From the NCBI GenBank assembly GCA_029237695.1, contig CM055277.1, positions 36,924,242 to 36,988,241 on the forward strand: a stretch of 64,000 nucleotides of DNA, written 5' to 3'. Below the pieces are notes generated by a model. That model saw only the letters and a program-made list of their open reading frames with translations. It was not told where the DNA came from and ran no database searches. Source of the stretch: Conchocele bisecta (taxonomy: Eukaryota; Mollusca; Bivalvia; Lucinida; Thyasiridae). Each line of letters begins with the position of its first letter. The first letter of the stretch is position 1. The position numbers were made by a program, and so were the translations under genes. Positions 47,536-58,440 of this stretch are shown one piece after another.

Positions 47536-47831
47536 TAGAGGTGTCATTGATTGAAACATTGATATCGATATATTGAAATCTAAATACGGACGATCAATTG
47601 TTAGATAAAAGACATAGAAGTTATACTTACAAGACTGTATGTGGAATTTTCCTTGTGTATTTTCATTTCATTTCCTGGTTTCAGACATGAACCAGAAATG
47701 GAGACGATAATATTTAGTTAGGATTCATTATCATACCACCACGTTTGTGCTATCGATATTTCAAAATATGTATCGATACAGTATCGACCGACGTGTAAAA
47801 CAGATACTCGTTTCTATCAATGACGCCTCTA
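47536..47831. mobile_element. ~300-bp miniature inverted-repeat element
   Basis: The left end TAGAGGTGTCATTGATTGAA is matched by the inverted right end TTTCTATCAATGACGCCTCT. ATCGATA strings lie inside both ends. hAT-like miniature elements often have such ends; no target duplication was verified. Confidence 0.65.
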
Positions 47832-48943
47832 AAAATTTCAAATAAGTCATTTCGACTTTGTCTTGCTCACACCTGTATGTGCCGCTATTTCTGGCAGCAT
47901 CAACATTTTACAAATTCTTTTGCATCTCCACTGCCTATGTCGACCAAACCTAGTCTTTGGTAGCTAATTTGCCTGTAACTAATGAAATACTAACCACAGA
48001 CGCCTGAAGTGAATATATTAGAAGACATTTATATATTGTCAGAGACATAAGGGTGTTGTTTATGAAAAAGTACTTTCATTTAAATATTTTTTTTAGATTT
48101 TAGATTTAATGTGAAATCATCGTCGGCAGCAAAACGTGGAACAGACTTTTGTTTTGTCAATAAAATTGATTTAGATACAATGTGTGTCTATGTATGCTGC
48201 TGTGTTCCGCATACATCTCACATTCTAAGGTCAAGGCCACTGGGAACTTATACAAGTTTCATGTTTACCATTTGTGTTTCGGTCTTGGTATAGGTTTCAA
48301 TCATGATCTCTTCATTCTAGGTCTGTTGTTTTTGCTCACTTGAGCAGAATGCCCAAGTGAGCTATTGTTACTGCTTTTCGTCCGTCCGTCATCCATCCGT
48401 CAATAGAACAGAAAAGCTGGTCAAATACTTAAACAAATCTTCTTTCACAAACCGCCAGACCAATTTCGACGCAACTTGGCAGAAATGATTGATAGTCAAT
48501 GCTCTTTTAGATTTGTTAAAATGATGACCTCAGGATAAAAAATGAACGGGGCCCAGGGGGTCAAGTAGGGGTCAAATTTCACATTTATATGTTATATATC
48601 AAATTGAGGGTATCAACGAGACTATCTCTCAAGGAATTAGTAATTGAGTATTGTCACTCCATCATTTATGAAACAATTGGGTATTTCAAAATTTTAAGTT
48701 GGTAAAATATAATCACACTGCTGTTTACACATCAGCAGACAGCAATTCTTGAATAGTTTGCTTCTAAATGAAACATGTCTTGGAATTTCATTAGAATTGT
48801 CTCCTTGGAGACAATTCTAATGAAGTACCAAGATGCATTTTCTTGGAAAAGTAAGAAAAACATGCTATATTTGTGGTCGGTTTATTGTTTTATGCAGCAT
48901 GATAAAGGTACCACAATTTTTTATTGCTTTTTGATACTCACTA

Positions 48944-50788
48944 CCGTATTTACCGTATGTATTGGGACACCTCTATTTTTTACGAAAATAATTATTTTTG
49001 GGAGATTAAGATTTGGGACATACCTCAAATCAGCGTAAAATTCCATAATTTTTTCGTATTAAGTTTTGGGACAACCCTTTTTCATCATTGTGTGAATCCA
49101 TTTGGAGTGTGTACACATATTTGGAAGAACATGCACTTTTGATATTCTGCATTCTTAAATCCCACAAACACGTTGTTCAATCCTTCCCAAAATGGTGTAC
49201 GTGACAAGTGCCATTGTTTCGCTACGTCACAATTCAGTGCATGAGATAATCAAGTTTCCAGTTAAAATTTCCCTCAAATTAATCGCCTTAACTGATGGAA
49301 ATTTTGATATATATTCACCAAAAATGGCAAGTTGGGAGTGCTTTAGAATCGTAAGACGATTCTAAAGCACTCCCAACTTGCCATTTTTGGTGAATAAATA
49401 TAAAAAATATTCCATCAAATTAGACCCAAAATGGACGAATCTTTTTTTTTTATGGACGCATAGCCTTCTTTTATCTCACCGATGTGAATGTGCAGCTGAT
49501 CACGTTTGCACATTTCGTAAATTAATCCGAGCAAACTGGGAATAAGATCAATTATTGGTCCCAGTAACAAAGCAGTGCTAATTGTTATGTGCTCGATTTC
49601 AGTTTTCCGGCATGCGTTCACGCTCACCATTGGTGGAATATTAATTAGGTGTAAAGGCTGACCAATCGGAGATCGCGTATCAGTCGCGCAGATTAACTCG
49701 ACCCAGATTAACTAAATTGTTACAGAACTGCCCACGCCCCCGGCGCATGTACACAAATGTGTACGTGACAACTGGCCTTGTTTCGCTACGTCATAATTGA
49801 GCCAGTGCATGAGATAATCAACTTTATTATATAACTGAGATTTTCGCCGAGAATGATTTGACTTTTTTCTGCAAATATATCGGAAAGTTGATAACATTTT
49901 CAGAGCAAATGCGTAATAATTACTAATTTAATATTCGTCAACATTCGATATCGTTTACAGAAAATGTACACTATTATCACTATTATCAGATTTATCTTCG
50001 TCGAAAATCTCACGTGATAAGCCTGATTACCTCATGAACTGGCGCAATATTATAACACGTCGGGCAAAACATGTCTATACAGGTCTGTACTCAAACCCAC
50101 AGGTGGAATAGTCGGACACAAAGAAAATGACCATTTCAAAAATATCGATTACCCCACCCACTTGATCTCGTTCTATTATTAACGTCATGTACAGTACGAT
50201 ACCAGGTGGGTGGGATAATGGGATTTTTTTAATAGGCATTTATTTTGGTGTCATATGTCCGAGTCTTCCACCTGTGCTCACCATAAGAGTAAACACAGAT
50301 TGCAACGCACGAGCTTGTCCGTGGCGTTGCAACTGATGGAACAGGATATCGGTCATTGGGTCATTGTGTCATCATTACTACACTTTTTTTCTACACGCGT
50401 TTACAATAATGGATTGCACGGACCTGCGTAGATCTACATTCTACATGAACATGATGAATAAATAAAACATGACGTTAACAATTCTTGGATTCAATATATG
50501 TATTACATGCGAAGATAACAGTGAAAACTTATGGCATATTATAGGCATTGGCGACGTCGTTCATTCATAGTCACAGTGAGAATCGATAATTAGGGATTAT
50601 TTAACACAAACACAAACTTTAATTCAAATTTTAATAATGACAATGCAAACATGAAATGAACAAATATTCCCGAATTTACCATAAATATTGGGACAGAAAA
50701 AAAATAAATTATTTTTTTTATATTATATTTTGGGACACTAATTTTGTTTAATTATTTTTTACTGTCCCAATATATACGGTAAATATGG
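48944..50788. mobile_element. 1845-bp TA-flanked inverted-repeat element (non-autonomous)
   Basis: The left end CCGTATTTACCGTATGTATT, then GGGACA, and the right end TGTCCCAATATATACGGTAA, then ATATGG, are inverted repeats. TA flanks both. The paralogue at 63376 is an empty site with one TA. A third inverted copy of the end lies at about 50671-50697. Long direct repeats (TGTACGTGACAA at 49197 and 49759, each followed by TTGTTTCGCTACGTCA) and a hairpin occupy the interior. There is no transposase. Confidence 0.85.
49312..49396. repeat. 85-bp near-perfect hairpin
   Basis: Arms of about 41 nt include GCAAGTTGGGAGTGCTTTAG and its complement, with a loop of three bases. A weaker pairing extends outward on both sides. 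Confidence 0.9.
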
Positions 50789-51399
50789 TACTTCTGATTT
50801 CAATTGTGTTTTTGACAATTTTAATTGAGTGTTTAAGCAAATACGCAGCTTATCTGGAGCACTGGGAGCCTTTTTTTGTCGAAATCGGACTCCAAGATGA
50901 TTTAGCGATGGGCTGCGACTCAACTGTGGTCCCGTCTCTATATGACCTTAGCTGTTGTTGGGACGTTAAACCCATACACTTTCACTTTTTCATCCAAGAT
51001 GGCCACCAAAAGGTCGAAAGGCCATCCTTTTATTATAGATTCAAACTTCTTCTTGTGAACTTCTTTGCCAATGCTGTATGTCTCACTTATAGTCAGTGAG
51101 TAAAGCCTTTTCATATTTGTTTAAATGAAGGCCGTCACATAATCTAACATGGCTGCCATAGAAAAGTAGGTCAAATTCTTAAAACATCTTCTCACAAACG
51201 GCCAGACCGATTTCGACGAAACTTGGCAGAAAAGATCGAGAGTCCATGATTACATCATCCGAGATGGCCACCGGAAGGTCCATAAAATAAAATCTTTAGT
51301 AAGACGCTTAATTTCAAAATATTGGGCCAGTCGCCTTCAGAGGTGGTAGATCGTATGATGTATGGTATTATAGGTTTTATACATTTCTTAAAAAACGGG

Positions 51400-51612
51400 A
51401 CGTATTATGTATTCATCTTGTACGGGCGGGCGGCAGGCGGGCGGGCACAGCTTGTCCACGCAATAACTAGAGTTCTACTTGACGGATTGTAACCAAACAT
51501 GGTATACATGTTTATCACGGCAAGCCGGAGAAGCCTATTGATTTTCCCATGACTTATCTCCCCTTGGTGGCCATTTTTATTTTTCGCTCTGTATCCTTGT
51601 CCACACAATAAT
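51400..51612 (+). repeat. CAATAACT-family fragment, left part
   Basis: CGGGCGGGCGGGCACAGCTT, then GTCCACGCAATAACTAGAG, begins a unit of the 44893 family. It is cut at CACACAATAATTA, where a fold-back element is inserted. The right part resumes at 52138. Confidence 0.75.
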
Positions 51613-52137
51613 TAGAGGTAATACGTGGCTTGTTTGATATCGGCCTAGGTATCGTCCCTCGGTAACTTGGTATCAGCCTTCGACCTTCGGTCTCAGGCTG
51701 ATACCAAGTTACCGAGGGACGATACCTAGGCCGATATCAAACAAGACACGTATTAACGTCTTTATTTATTACTTAGATTACTTAGATATCAATTTCAATA
51801 TCAATCATCCGGCAGTTGTGATAATCCTATATTAAAATCTATACCGTTATCCATGATTGTATGATGAAATACAGAGCCTACAAATTTAAATTCCCGGCAT
51901 CTGTCAAAATTTACACAGCTGATAAAATAAACATACGCAATGCGCATGCCCAAAGGAACTGGTTTAATACGCGCGCGAGACATGGTATCGGACTGGAAAC
52001 GGCGGTATCAGACTAGTAACGATGGTATCAGACTAGAAATGGCAGTATCAGACTAGAAGTTTCAGTATCAGACTGTGTATGTTATTGCTGTAGGCAAATA
52101 CAGGCAATGTCTAGGCAAAAATTGATATCTAAGTAAT
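51613..52137. mobile_element. Fold-back element with 135-bp hairpin and 20-bp tandem repeats
   Basis: 51620-51754 is a hairpin with about 60-nt arms that include GATATCGGCCTAGGTATCGT and GATACCAAGTTACCGAGGGA. A second inverted pair, TTACTTAGATATCAATTT and AAATTGATATCTAAGTAA, lies near 51777 and 52118. Five 20-bp repeats (GGTATCAGACTAG-) occupy 51984-52076. It separates two halves of another repeat. Confidence 0.8.
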
Positions 52138-52437
52138 AACTCAAGTTCTACTTCACCGCTCGTAACCAAATTTGGTGTACATGTTTATCACAGCAATGAC
52201 GAAGAAGCCTATTGATTTTGAAAATATTCCGATGTCTGATCTCCCCTTGATAATGTTGGTTTACAGTGACTGTGTGTGTTTAGGCATATCACATATCTCA
52301 AGGCATTCGTAGGTGAGACACCTATTATCCGCAGAATTCTTATTATAATTGATCATAGTAGTAATACTGGTTTGTGCATTGATAGTCTTGCTGCCATGGT
52401 AACATGGACACTTTCTAGGTATTTCTTGCTGTTTCAG
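52138..52437 (+). repeat. CAATAACT-family fragment, right part, then end of intron 4
   Basis: TAATAACTCAAGTTCTACTT continues the interrupted unit up to about 52250. The remaining 180 bp is unique intron sequence leading to the exon 5 acceptor. Confidence 0.65.
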
Positions 52438-52709
52438 AATCAAAGGGACGACGAGTGTCAAAAAGACTGGCAGAAAAGAGACAGAAGCGAGCACAGAACC
52501 CAAATGGTACCCCGTCACGGCAGGCTGGTACCCCGTCACGGCAGGCTGGTACCCCATCACAGAAATTGGGGCCCAGTGCCTCCGCGGCACAGATTATGCC
52601 GCCACCACCCGCTCCACCCCCGCCTCCAATAATGTCCACACCTAAGTCATCATTGAAGGTTGAGGCGAGGAAACCATTCACCCCGCTCCAGAACAGGATA
52701 AATACATAC
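52438..52709 (+). CDS. Host gene, exon 5: residues 137-227, basic and proline-rich
   Basis: The acceptor TTGCTGTTTCAG supplies the last two bases of the split codon 137, and the donor is a perfect GTGAGT in phase 0. It encodes a basic run RRVSKRLAEKRQKR (a possible nuclear localisation signal), then TPSRQAG repeated twice plus a third degenerate TPSQKLG, a 21-nt in-frame repeat. PPPPAPPPPP at about 191-200 is an SH3/EVH1/profilin-type ligand pattern. FTPLQNRINTY closes the exon. Several Thr-Pro and Ser-Thr-Pro sites could be targets of proline-directed kinases. The overall look suggests a cytoskeletal, nuclear or mitotic adaptor, but this is inference. Confidence 0.85.
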
Positions 52710-53464
52710 GTGAGTTTGATATCTTACTCGCTAAAATTTGCGCATTATCAATTATAGTGCTCTATTATTTTGACTAACCAAAGCATGGCTAACTTGGACA
52801 CCGACACTGAATTTGTCTAAAACTACTGAACTCTGGAACTGGCGATTGTAATACATAGCCGTCAAATTCTCGAACAATTAATGGAAAATAAATCACATTT
52901 ACCAATTCCAAAATTATAGTTTAATAAATATGTTATCCGCACATAATAGTACATACCCGAAGAGTATTAGATAAAAAAAATGACGATGATCGAAAAAAAA
53001 AAGTAGGTCAAAGCGGAATTTTTCTGTATAGTTTGTAAATATTATCAGCTGATACATATCAAAACTCCCCATGAATCCGACTGGAGCTTAACAGTGTTAT
53101 AAATGTCACAAGAAATAGTGCAAACTGTATTTTGTTTGCATGATAGGTCAGCATATCATCACAAAATAGAATATTATGCACATATCATATTATAATAAAA
53201 AAAATTTGGAACTTGACATGAAAAAAAAAAAAAAATGCATTTTTTAACAAAATATTAGTTTGAATGGACAAAAAATCTATAAAACGTTTTAATAATAATA
53301 ATAATAATAATAATAATCTGATGCTGACCATAGAAATAATAATATAATTGTGTATTTGTGGCATGTCTAGCTCCGGGTCTTGAAGCATAGATTTATAAGA
53401 TGAAAATGAAACATCTTGTTCAATTAGGCATGATGGATCATTCACCAAGTATCAAGCGAGCATG
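52710..53464. other. Start of intron 5 with an AAT microsatellite
   Basis: AT-rich intron. (AAT)n of about nine copies lies near 53291-53318, and an A14 run lies near 53221. No other feature is seen. Confidence 0.6.
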
Positions 53465-55486
53465 TTATACCACCCTGTAATTCTTAGTAGGACCACGATC
53501 CCAGGTGGATCATCAGTGTACCACTGATTCCCCTAGTGGACCACGAGTTCAGTGATCACATGTTCATACCGCCCTACTCTTGTGGACCCCATGATCAGTG
53601 ATTCACCCAGTATACGTTCAGTGTATTCCTCTAGGTGGACCACGAGTCAGTGATCACATGTACACCCTGTATTCCCTCTAGGTGGACCATGATAGTTTCC
53701 CCCAGTGATTCCACAATGTTTATAAAACACCCATCGCCCTGTATTCCTCTAGGTGTAACCACGAGTCAGTGGATTCCCACATGTTATAAAATTAAACCCA
53801 CCCCGTATTTTCTCCTTAGTGGACCATGAGTTCAGTGGAGTCCACATGTTTTTATAACACGCCCCTGTATTCCTCCCTAGGGGTGAACCAAGAGTCCCCA
53901 GTGATTGACATGTTTATAACCGCCCTGTAATTCCCTCCTAGGTGGGACCCCACGAGTCAGTGATTGACCATGTATACCGCCCTGTATTCCTCTAGGTGGA
54001 CCACGAGTCAGTTGATTTACACATGAAAATCAACACCGCCCCTGTATTTCCCCCCCTCTTAGGTGAAACACGAGTCAGTGATTGACATGTTATAACCAGC
54101 CCTGTATTCCCCCCCTTGGGACCACGAGTTCCCCCAGTGGGATTCCCACAATGTTATACCGCCCCTGTAAACCCTCTAGGTGACCCAAAAACGAGTCCCC
54201 AGTGTTTTCCACCATGTATAACCGCCCCCGCTGTAATCCTCTAGATTGGACCCCAACGAGTCCCAAGTGAATTGACATGTTATATCCGCCCTGTATCCCC
54301 TAGGTGGACCACGAGTCATGATGACATGTTTAACCGCCCTGTTCTCTAGGTTGACCACTGTCAGTGATTCACATTATACCGCCCTGTATTCCCCTAGGTG
54401 GACCATGATCCATGTTGACATGTTTATAACCGCCCTGATTCCCCTTAGGTGGACCACTCAGTGATTCACATGTTATACCGCCCTGTATTCTAGGATGGAC
54501 ACCAGTCAGTGATTCACATGTTATACCGCCCTGTATTCCCCTAGGTGGACCACGAGTCAGTGATTCACATGCCCTGTATTCCCCTAGGTGGACCACGAGT
54601 CAGTGATTGACATGTTATACCGCCCTGTATTCCCCTAGGTGGACCACGAGTCAGTGATTCACATGTTATACCGCCCTGTATTCCCCTAGGTGGACCACGA
54701 GTCAGTGATTCACATGTTATCCCTATTCCCCATTGGACACGAGTCAGTGATTCACATGTTATACTTCCCTGTATTCCCCTAGGTGGACCACGAGTCAGTG
54801 ATTCACATGTTATACCACCCTGTATTCCTCTAGGTGGACCACGAGTCAGTGATTGACATGTTATACCGCCCTGTATTCCCCTAGGTGGACCACGAGTCAG
54901 TGATTCACATGTTATCAGCCCTATTCTAGTGGACCACGAGTCAGTGATTCACATGTTATACCGCCCTGTATTCCCCTAGGTGGACCACGAGTCAGTGATT
55001 GACATGTTATACCGCCCTGTATTCCCCTAGGTGGACCACGATCAGTGATTACATGTTATCCCGCCCTGAATCCCCAGGTGGACCACGAGTCAGTGATTGA
55101 CATGTTTATACCGCCCTGTATTCCCCAGGTGGAACCACGAGTCAGTGATTGACATGTATACCGCCCGTATCTAGGTGGACCACGAGTCAGTGATTGACAT
55201 GTTATACCGCCCTGGCCCTGTATTCCCCTAGGTGGACCACGAGTCAGTGATTGACATGTTATACCGCCCTGTATTCCCCTAGGTGGACCACGAGTCAGTG
55301 ATTGACATGTTATACCGCCCTGTATTCCCCTAGGTGGACCACGAGTCAGTGATTCACATGTTATACCGCCCTGTATTCCCCTAGGTGGACCACGAGTCAG
55401 TGATTGACATGTTATACCGCACTGTATTCCCCTAGGTGGACCACGAGTCAGTGATTGACATGTTATACCATCCTGTATTTCCTTAG
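53465..55486. repeat. 51-bp minisatellite containing a 3' splice site
   Basis: About 40 units of GTGGACCACGAGTCAGTGAT, then TGACATGTTATACCGCCCTG and TATTCCCCTAG. The end of each unit plus the GTGGAC of the next mimics the acceptor and first bases of exon 6. Being 51 nt long, the array stays open on the minus strand; those frames are not genes. Units from about 54550 onward are nearly uniform, while those before it are full of indels and extra C runs. Confidence 0.95.
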
Positions 55487-55540
55487 GTGGACACACCACC
55501 CAGCCTACAGAAGATGAGGAAGCAGGACCACAATGAGTGA
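55487..55540 (+). CDS. Host gene, exon 6: residues 228-244, possible terminal exon
   Basis: The acceptor CTGTATTTCCTTAG is followed in phase 0 by VDTPPSLQKMRKQDHNE and a TGA at 55538-55540. The sequence AATGA followed by GTGAGT is also an excellent 5' splice site. If it is used, the stop is removed and the gene continues beyond what I can identify. No convincing polyadenylation signal or further exon was found downstream. The first six bases equal those of every unit in the adjoining minisatellite. Confidence 0.75.
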   Translation: MDTPPSLQKMRKQDHNE

Positions 55541-56602
55541 GTGTTTATCGTACGCTGTGGGACATGCAGGGTTGTGTTAGGGTACTACACTAACGTCTGC
55601 GCTAGTCATACCAATATTTGTCATTTTTATACGACCGCGGTACATATTCTGTTTTACCGCGGGGCTGGCGGGTGGGTGGGCAGGCGACTGATAGAAAAAG
55701 TGCATATTTTGTGTCCACAACTCCTCTGAAACCGATCTGAAACTATACACACATCTTCTACACATATTGAAGATGTGCACCTTGGTGAAAAAATATTTAT
55801 ATCCCCCGCAACGAGTTGTGGGGGGTGGGGGGTGTATACTGGAGTCAGGTTGTCCGTCCGTCCGTCACTAAACTTAATATCAGAGAAATATTGTTATAAC
55901 TTCTATTTCCTTCATCTAAAATGCTTAATATTTCACACATGCATTCCTGTAAGGCTCTACTACCCTGCTGTACAAATCCACGACCATCCAATACCCGCTT
56001 ATCCCAAGGTCAAGGTCAAATACTTAGTCTCTTTACAAAACTTAACATCAGAGAAATATGTTATAACTTCTATTTCCTTCATCTAAAATGCTTAATATTT
56101 CACACATGCATTCCTGTAAGGCTCTACTACCATGTTGTGCCAAATCCACGACTGTCCAACCCCCGCTGATCCCAAGGTCAAGGTCAAATACTTGGTCTCT
56201 TTACAAAACTTAACATCAGAGAAATTAGTTATATCTTCTATCGAAAATTCTTAATATTTCATGCATGCATTCCTCTAAGGCTCTATGGTCATGCTGTGAC
56301 AAATCCTGCTGATCTCGAGGGCAAGGTCACATACTTAGTCTCTTTACAAAACTTAACATCAGAGAAATCTGTTATAACTTCTATTTCCTTACTCGGATCT
56401 GCTTCACACATTGCTCCAATGGACCTCTACCACCCTGTGACAAATTCACGTTTATGCCGCCCCCGCTAAGCCCAGAGTCAAGGTCATTAGCTCACACACT
56501 TGGATTTTTTTTTTACATATTTAGGGGTACCTGGGCCCACGCGGGGTATTCCGTAAGCCTCGCTTACTGACCAATCTAGTTTTTAACAAAAATATCACCT
56601 TT
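55541..56602 (+). repeat. Two hairpin-headed elements in tandem
   Basis: 55620-55795 has a CCGCGGTA...TACCGCGG head hairpin and the CTTCTACACATATTGAAGAT core of the 39110 family. At 55797 a new head ATATCCCCCGCAACGAGTTG, then TGGGGGG, begins, with TGTCCGTCCGTCCGTC and about four units of ~170 bp marked by AACTTAACATCAGAGAAAT. These carry AAGGTCAAGGTCAAATACTT. Confidence 0.75.
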
Positions 56603-58115
56603 TTAGCTCACCTGAGCGCAGCTCATGTGAGCTATTGTTACCGCAATGTGTCCGTCGTCGTCCGTCGTCCGTCGCCCGTCGTCGTCCGACGTCGTCGTCC
56701 GTGAACATTTTCAAACGTCTTCTCCTCGGTAACCATTGGGCCTATAGTCACCAAACATCATGGTCATGGTCCTTAGGTAGGGGGATTACAAAATTGTTAA
56801 AATGACGTCATTACCGAATATGGTCATGTCATATATGAAATCGAAAGTATCAACGAGGCGATCACTCTGGTACATTTTTTGTCAAAATCGGATGGTTATG
56901 TCATCCAAGATGGCCACCGAAAGGTCAAAAGGTCGTTCTTTTATTAGAGATTTCAAAATTCTTCTTCACATGAACCGCTTGGCCCATGGTAGCCAAACTT
57001 CACAGTTATGGTCCATGGGTGAAGCCTTTTCAGATTTGTTAAAATGGAGGTCATCGCTAATCCAAGATGGCCGCCGTCTAAAAATAGCATAAATTCTTAA
57101 AAAATCTTCTTCTCATGAACCGCCTGCCGGATTTCGACGAAACTTGGTAGGAATGATCGATGTACAATGCTCTTTCAAAGTTGTTAAAATGGTGACCCCG
57201 GGGCCAAAACTGGGCGTGGCCCGTGGGGTCAAATTGAGGTCAAATTTTATTTTTGACCGAATATGGTCATGTCTGTATCAAATCGAAGGTATCAAAGAGG
57301 CGATCGCTCTGGTACATAATTTGTCGAAATTGGATGGTCATATCATCCAAGATGGCCGCCGAAAGGTCAAAAGGTTGTTCTTTTATTACAGATTTAAAAA
57401 TTCTTCTTCACACTAACCACTTGGCCCATGGTGGCCAAACTTAAAAGTTATGGTCCATGGGTGAAGCCTTTTCAGATTTGTTAAAACAGAGGTCGTCGCT
57501 AATCCAAGATGGCCGCCATCTAAAAATAGCACAAATTCTTAAAATAATCTTCTTCTCATGAACCGCCAGCTGGATTTCGACGAAACTTGGTAGGAATGAT
57601 TGATGTACAATGCTCTTTCAAAGTTGTTAAAATGGTGACCCCGGGGTCAAAAATGGGCGTGGCCCGTGGGGTCAAATTGGTGTCAAATTTTATTTTTGAC
57701 CGAATATGGTCATGTCTATATCAAATCGAAGGTATCAAAGAGGCGATCGCTCTGGTATATTTTTTGTCGAAATTAAATGGTCATGTCATCCAAGATGGCC
57801 GCCGAAAGGTCAAAAGGTCGTTCTTTTATTAGAGATTTCAAAATTCTTCTTCACACGAACCGCTTGGCCCATGGTGGCCAAACTTGACAGTTATGGTCCA
57901 TTGGTGAAGCCTTTTCAGATTTGTTAAAACGGAGGTTGTCGCTAATCCAAGATGGCCGCTGTCTAAAAATAGCACAATTTCTTAAAAAATCTTCTCGTGA
58001 ACCGCCAGCTGGATTTCGACGTACACTTGGTAGGAATTATCGATGTAGAATGCTCTATCAAAGGTGTTAAAATGGTGACCCCGGGGTCAAAAATGGGCGT
58101 GGCCCGTGGGGTGAA
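56603..58115 (+). repeat. 441-bp-family element, second full copy
   Basis: The head TAGCTCACCTGAGCGCAGCT, then CATGTGAGCTA, is a clear hairpin, followed by GTCCGTCGTCGTCCGTCGTC. Units are marked by CGAATATGGTCATGTC at 56815, 57258 and 57709. The element breaks off at GTGGGGTGAAATTG and is joined directly to a unit of the 39110 family. Confidence 0.85.
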
Positions 58116-58440
58116 ATTGTCTTCTACACATATTGAAGATGTGCACCTTGGTGTTTTTATGCCGAAAAAATATTTTTTAGCAAAAATATCACCTTTTTAA
58201 CATAGCCATTTTTTCTATATTTTTGTATCCAATTCTATATACCGGTAATTTCTACTTTACACATCTCTACCTAAATGTGTATACCTGTTCAGCACAACAA
58301 GAAAAATAAATAATGCTATAGAGTTTAAAATTCTCATTAATGTTTCTAGCCTTGGTGACCGCTTCACATTTCTGCATCTTCGCTGTCTGGCCCATCTTCG
58401 ACGGGCGTATTTTGGGACTTACGGCACTCTTGTTTTTATT
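58116..58440 (+). repeat. 39110-family fragment with complete 3' end
   Basis: It enters inside a unit (CTTCTACACATATTGAAGAT) and finishes GACGGGCGTATTTTGGGACT, then TACGGCACTCTTGTTTT, the shared 3' terminus. Confidence 0.8.

Larger units (their letters stand above)
48630..50864. mobile_element. hAT-like miniature element carrying another insertion
   Basis: The sequence matches 63078-63439 on both sides of a 1.85-kb interruption. The right end CTTATCTGGAGCACTG fits the inverted repeat of CAGGGCTCCAGATAAG; the left end is degraded. At 48778-48831 it contains a local hairpin (CATTAGAATTGTCTCC/GGAGACAATTCTAATG). Confidence 0.8.
48330..51310 (+). repeat. 441-bp-family element split by insertions
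   Basis: The head hairpin is TTGCTCACTTGAGCAGAATG, then CCCAAGTGAGCTA, followed by CGTCCGTCCGTC. The core starts normally, breaks off near 48629 inside a phrase that elsewhere continues into TTTTTGTCGAAATCGGA, and resumes with that phrase at 50871. A SINE tail interrupts it again at about 50906-50988. It ends near 51310 without a clear terminus. Confidence 0.8.

Noticed and set aside
52261..52681. Minus-strand frames opposite exon 5
   Set aside because: They are shadows of the proline-rich exon; the + strand has matching splice sites and phase.
55056..55499. 147-codon minus-strand frame (repeated CQSLTRGPPRGIQGGIT)
   Set aside because: Produced by the 51-bp repeat being a multiple of three; no independent gene signal.
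35756..58000. Recurring 60-96-codon frames with KVSMRRSLW...SKMAAE...FIRDFKILLHMN
   Set aside because: They recur at the 441-bp period with frame-breaking differences and no conservation beyond that of the DNA; they are shadows of the repeat.
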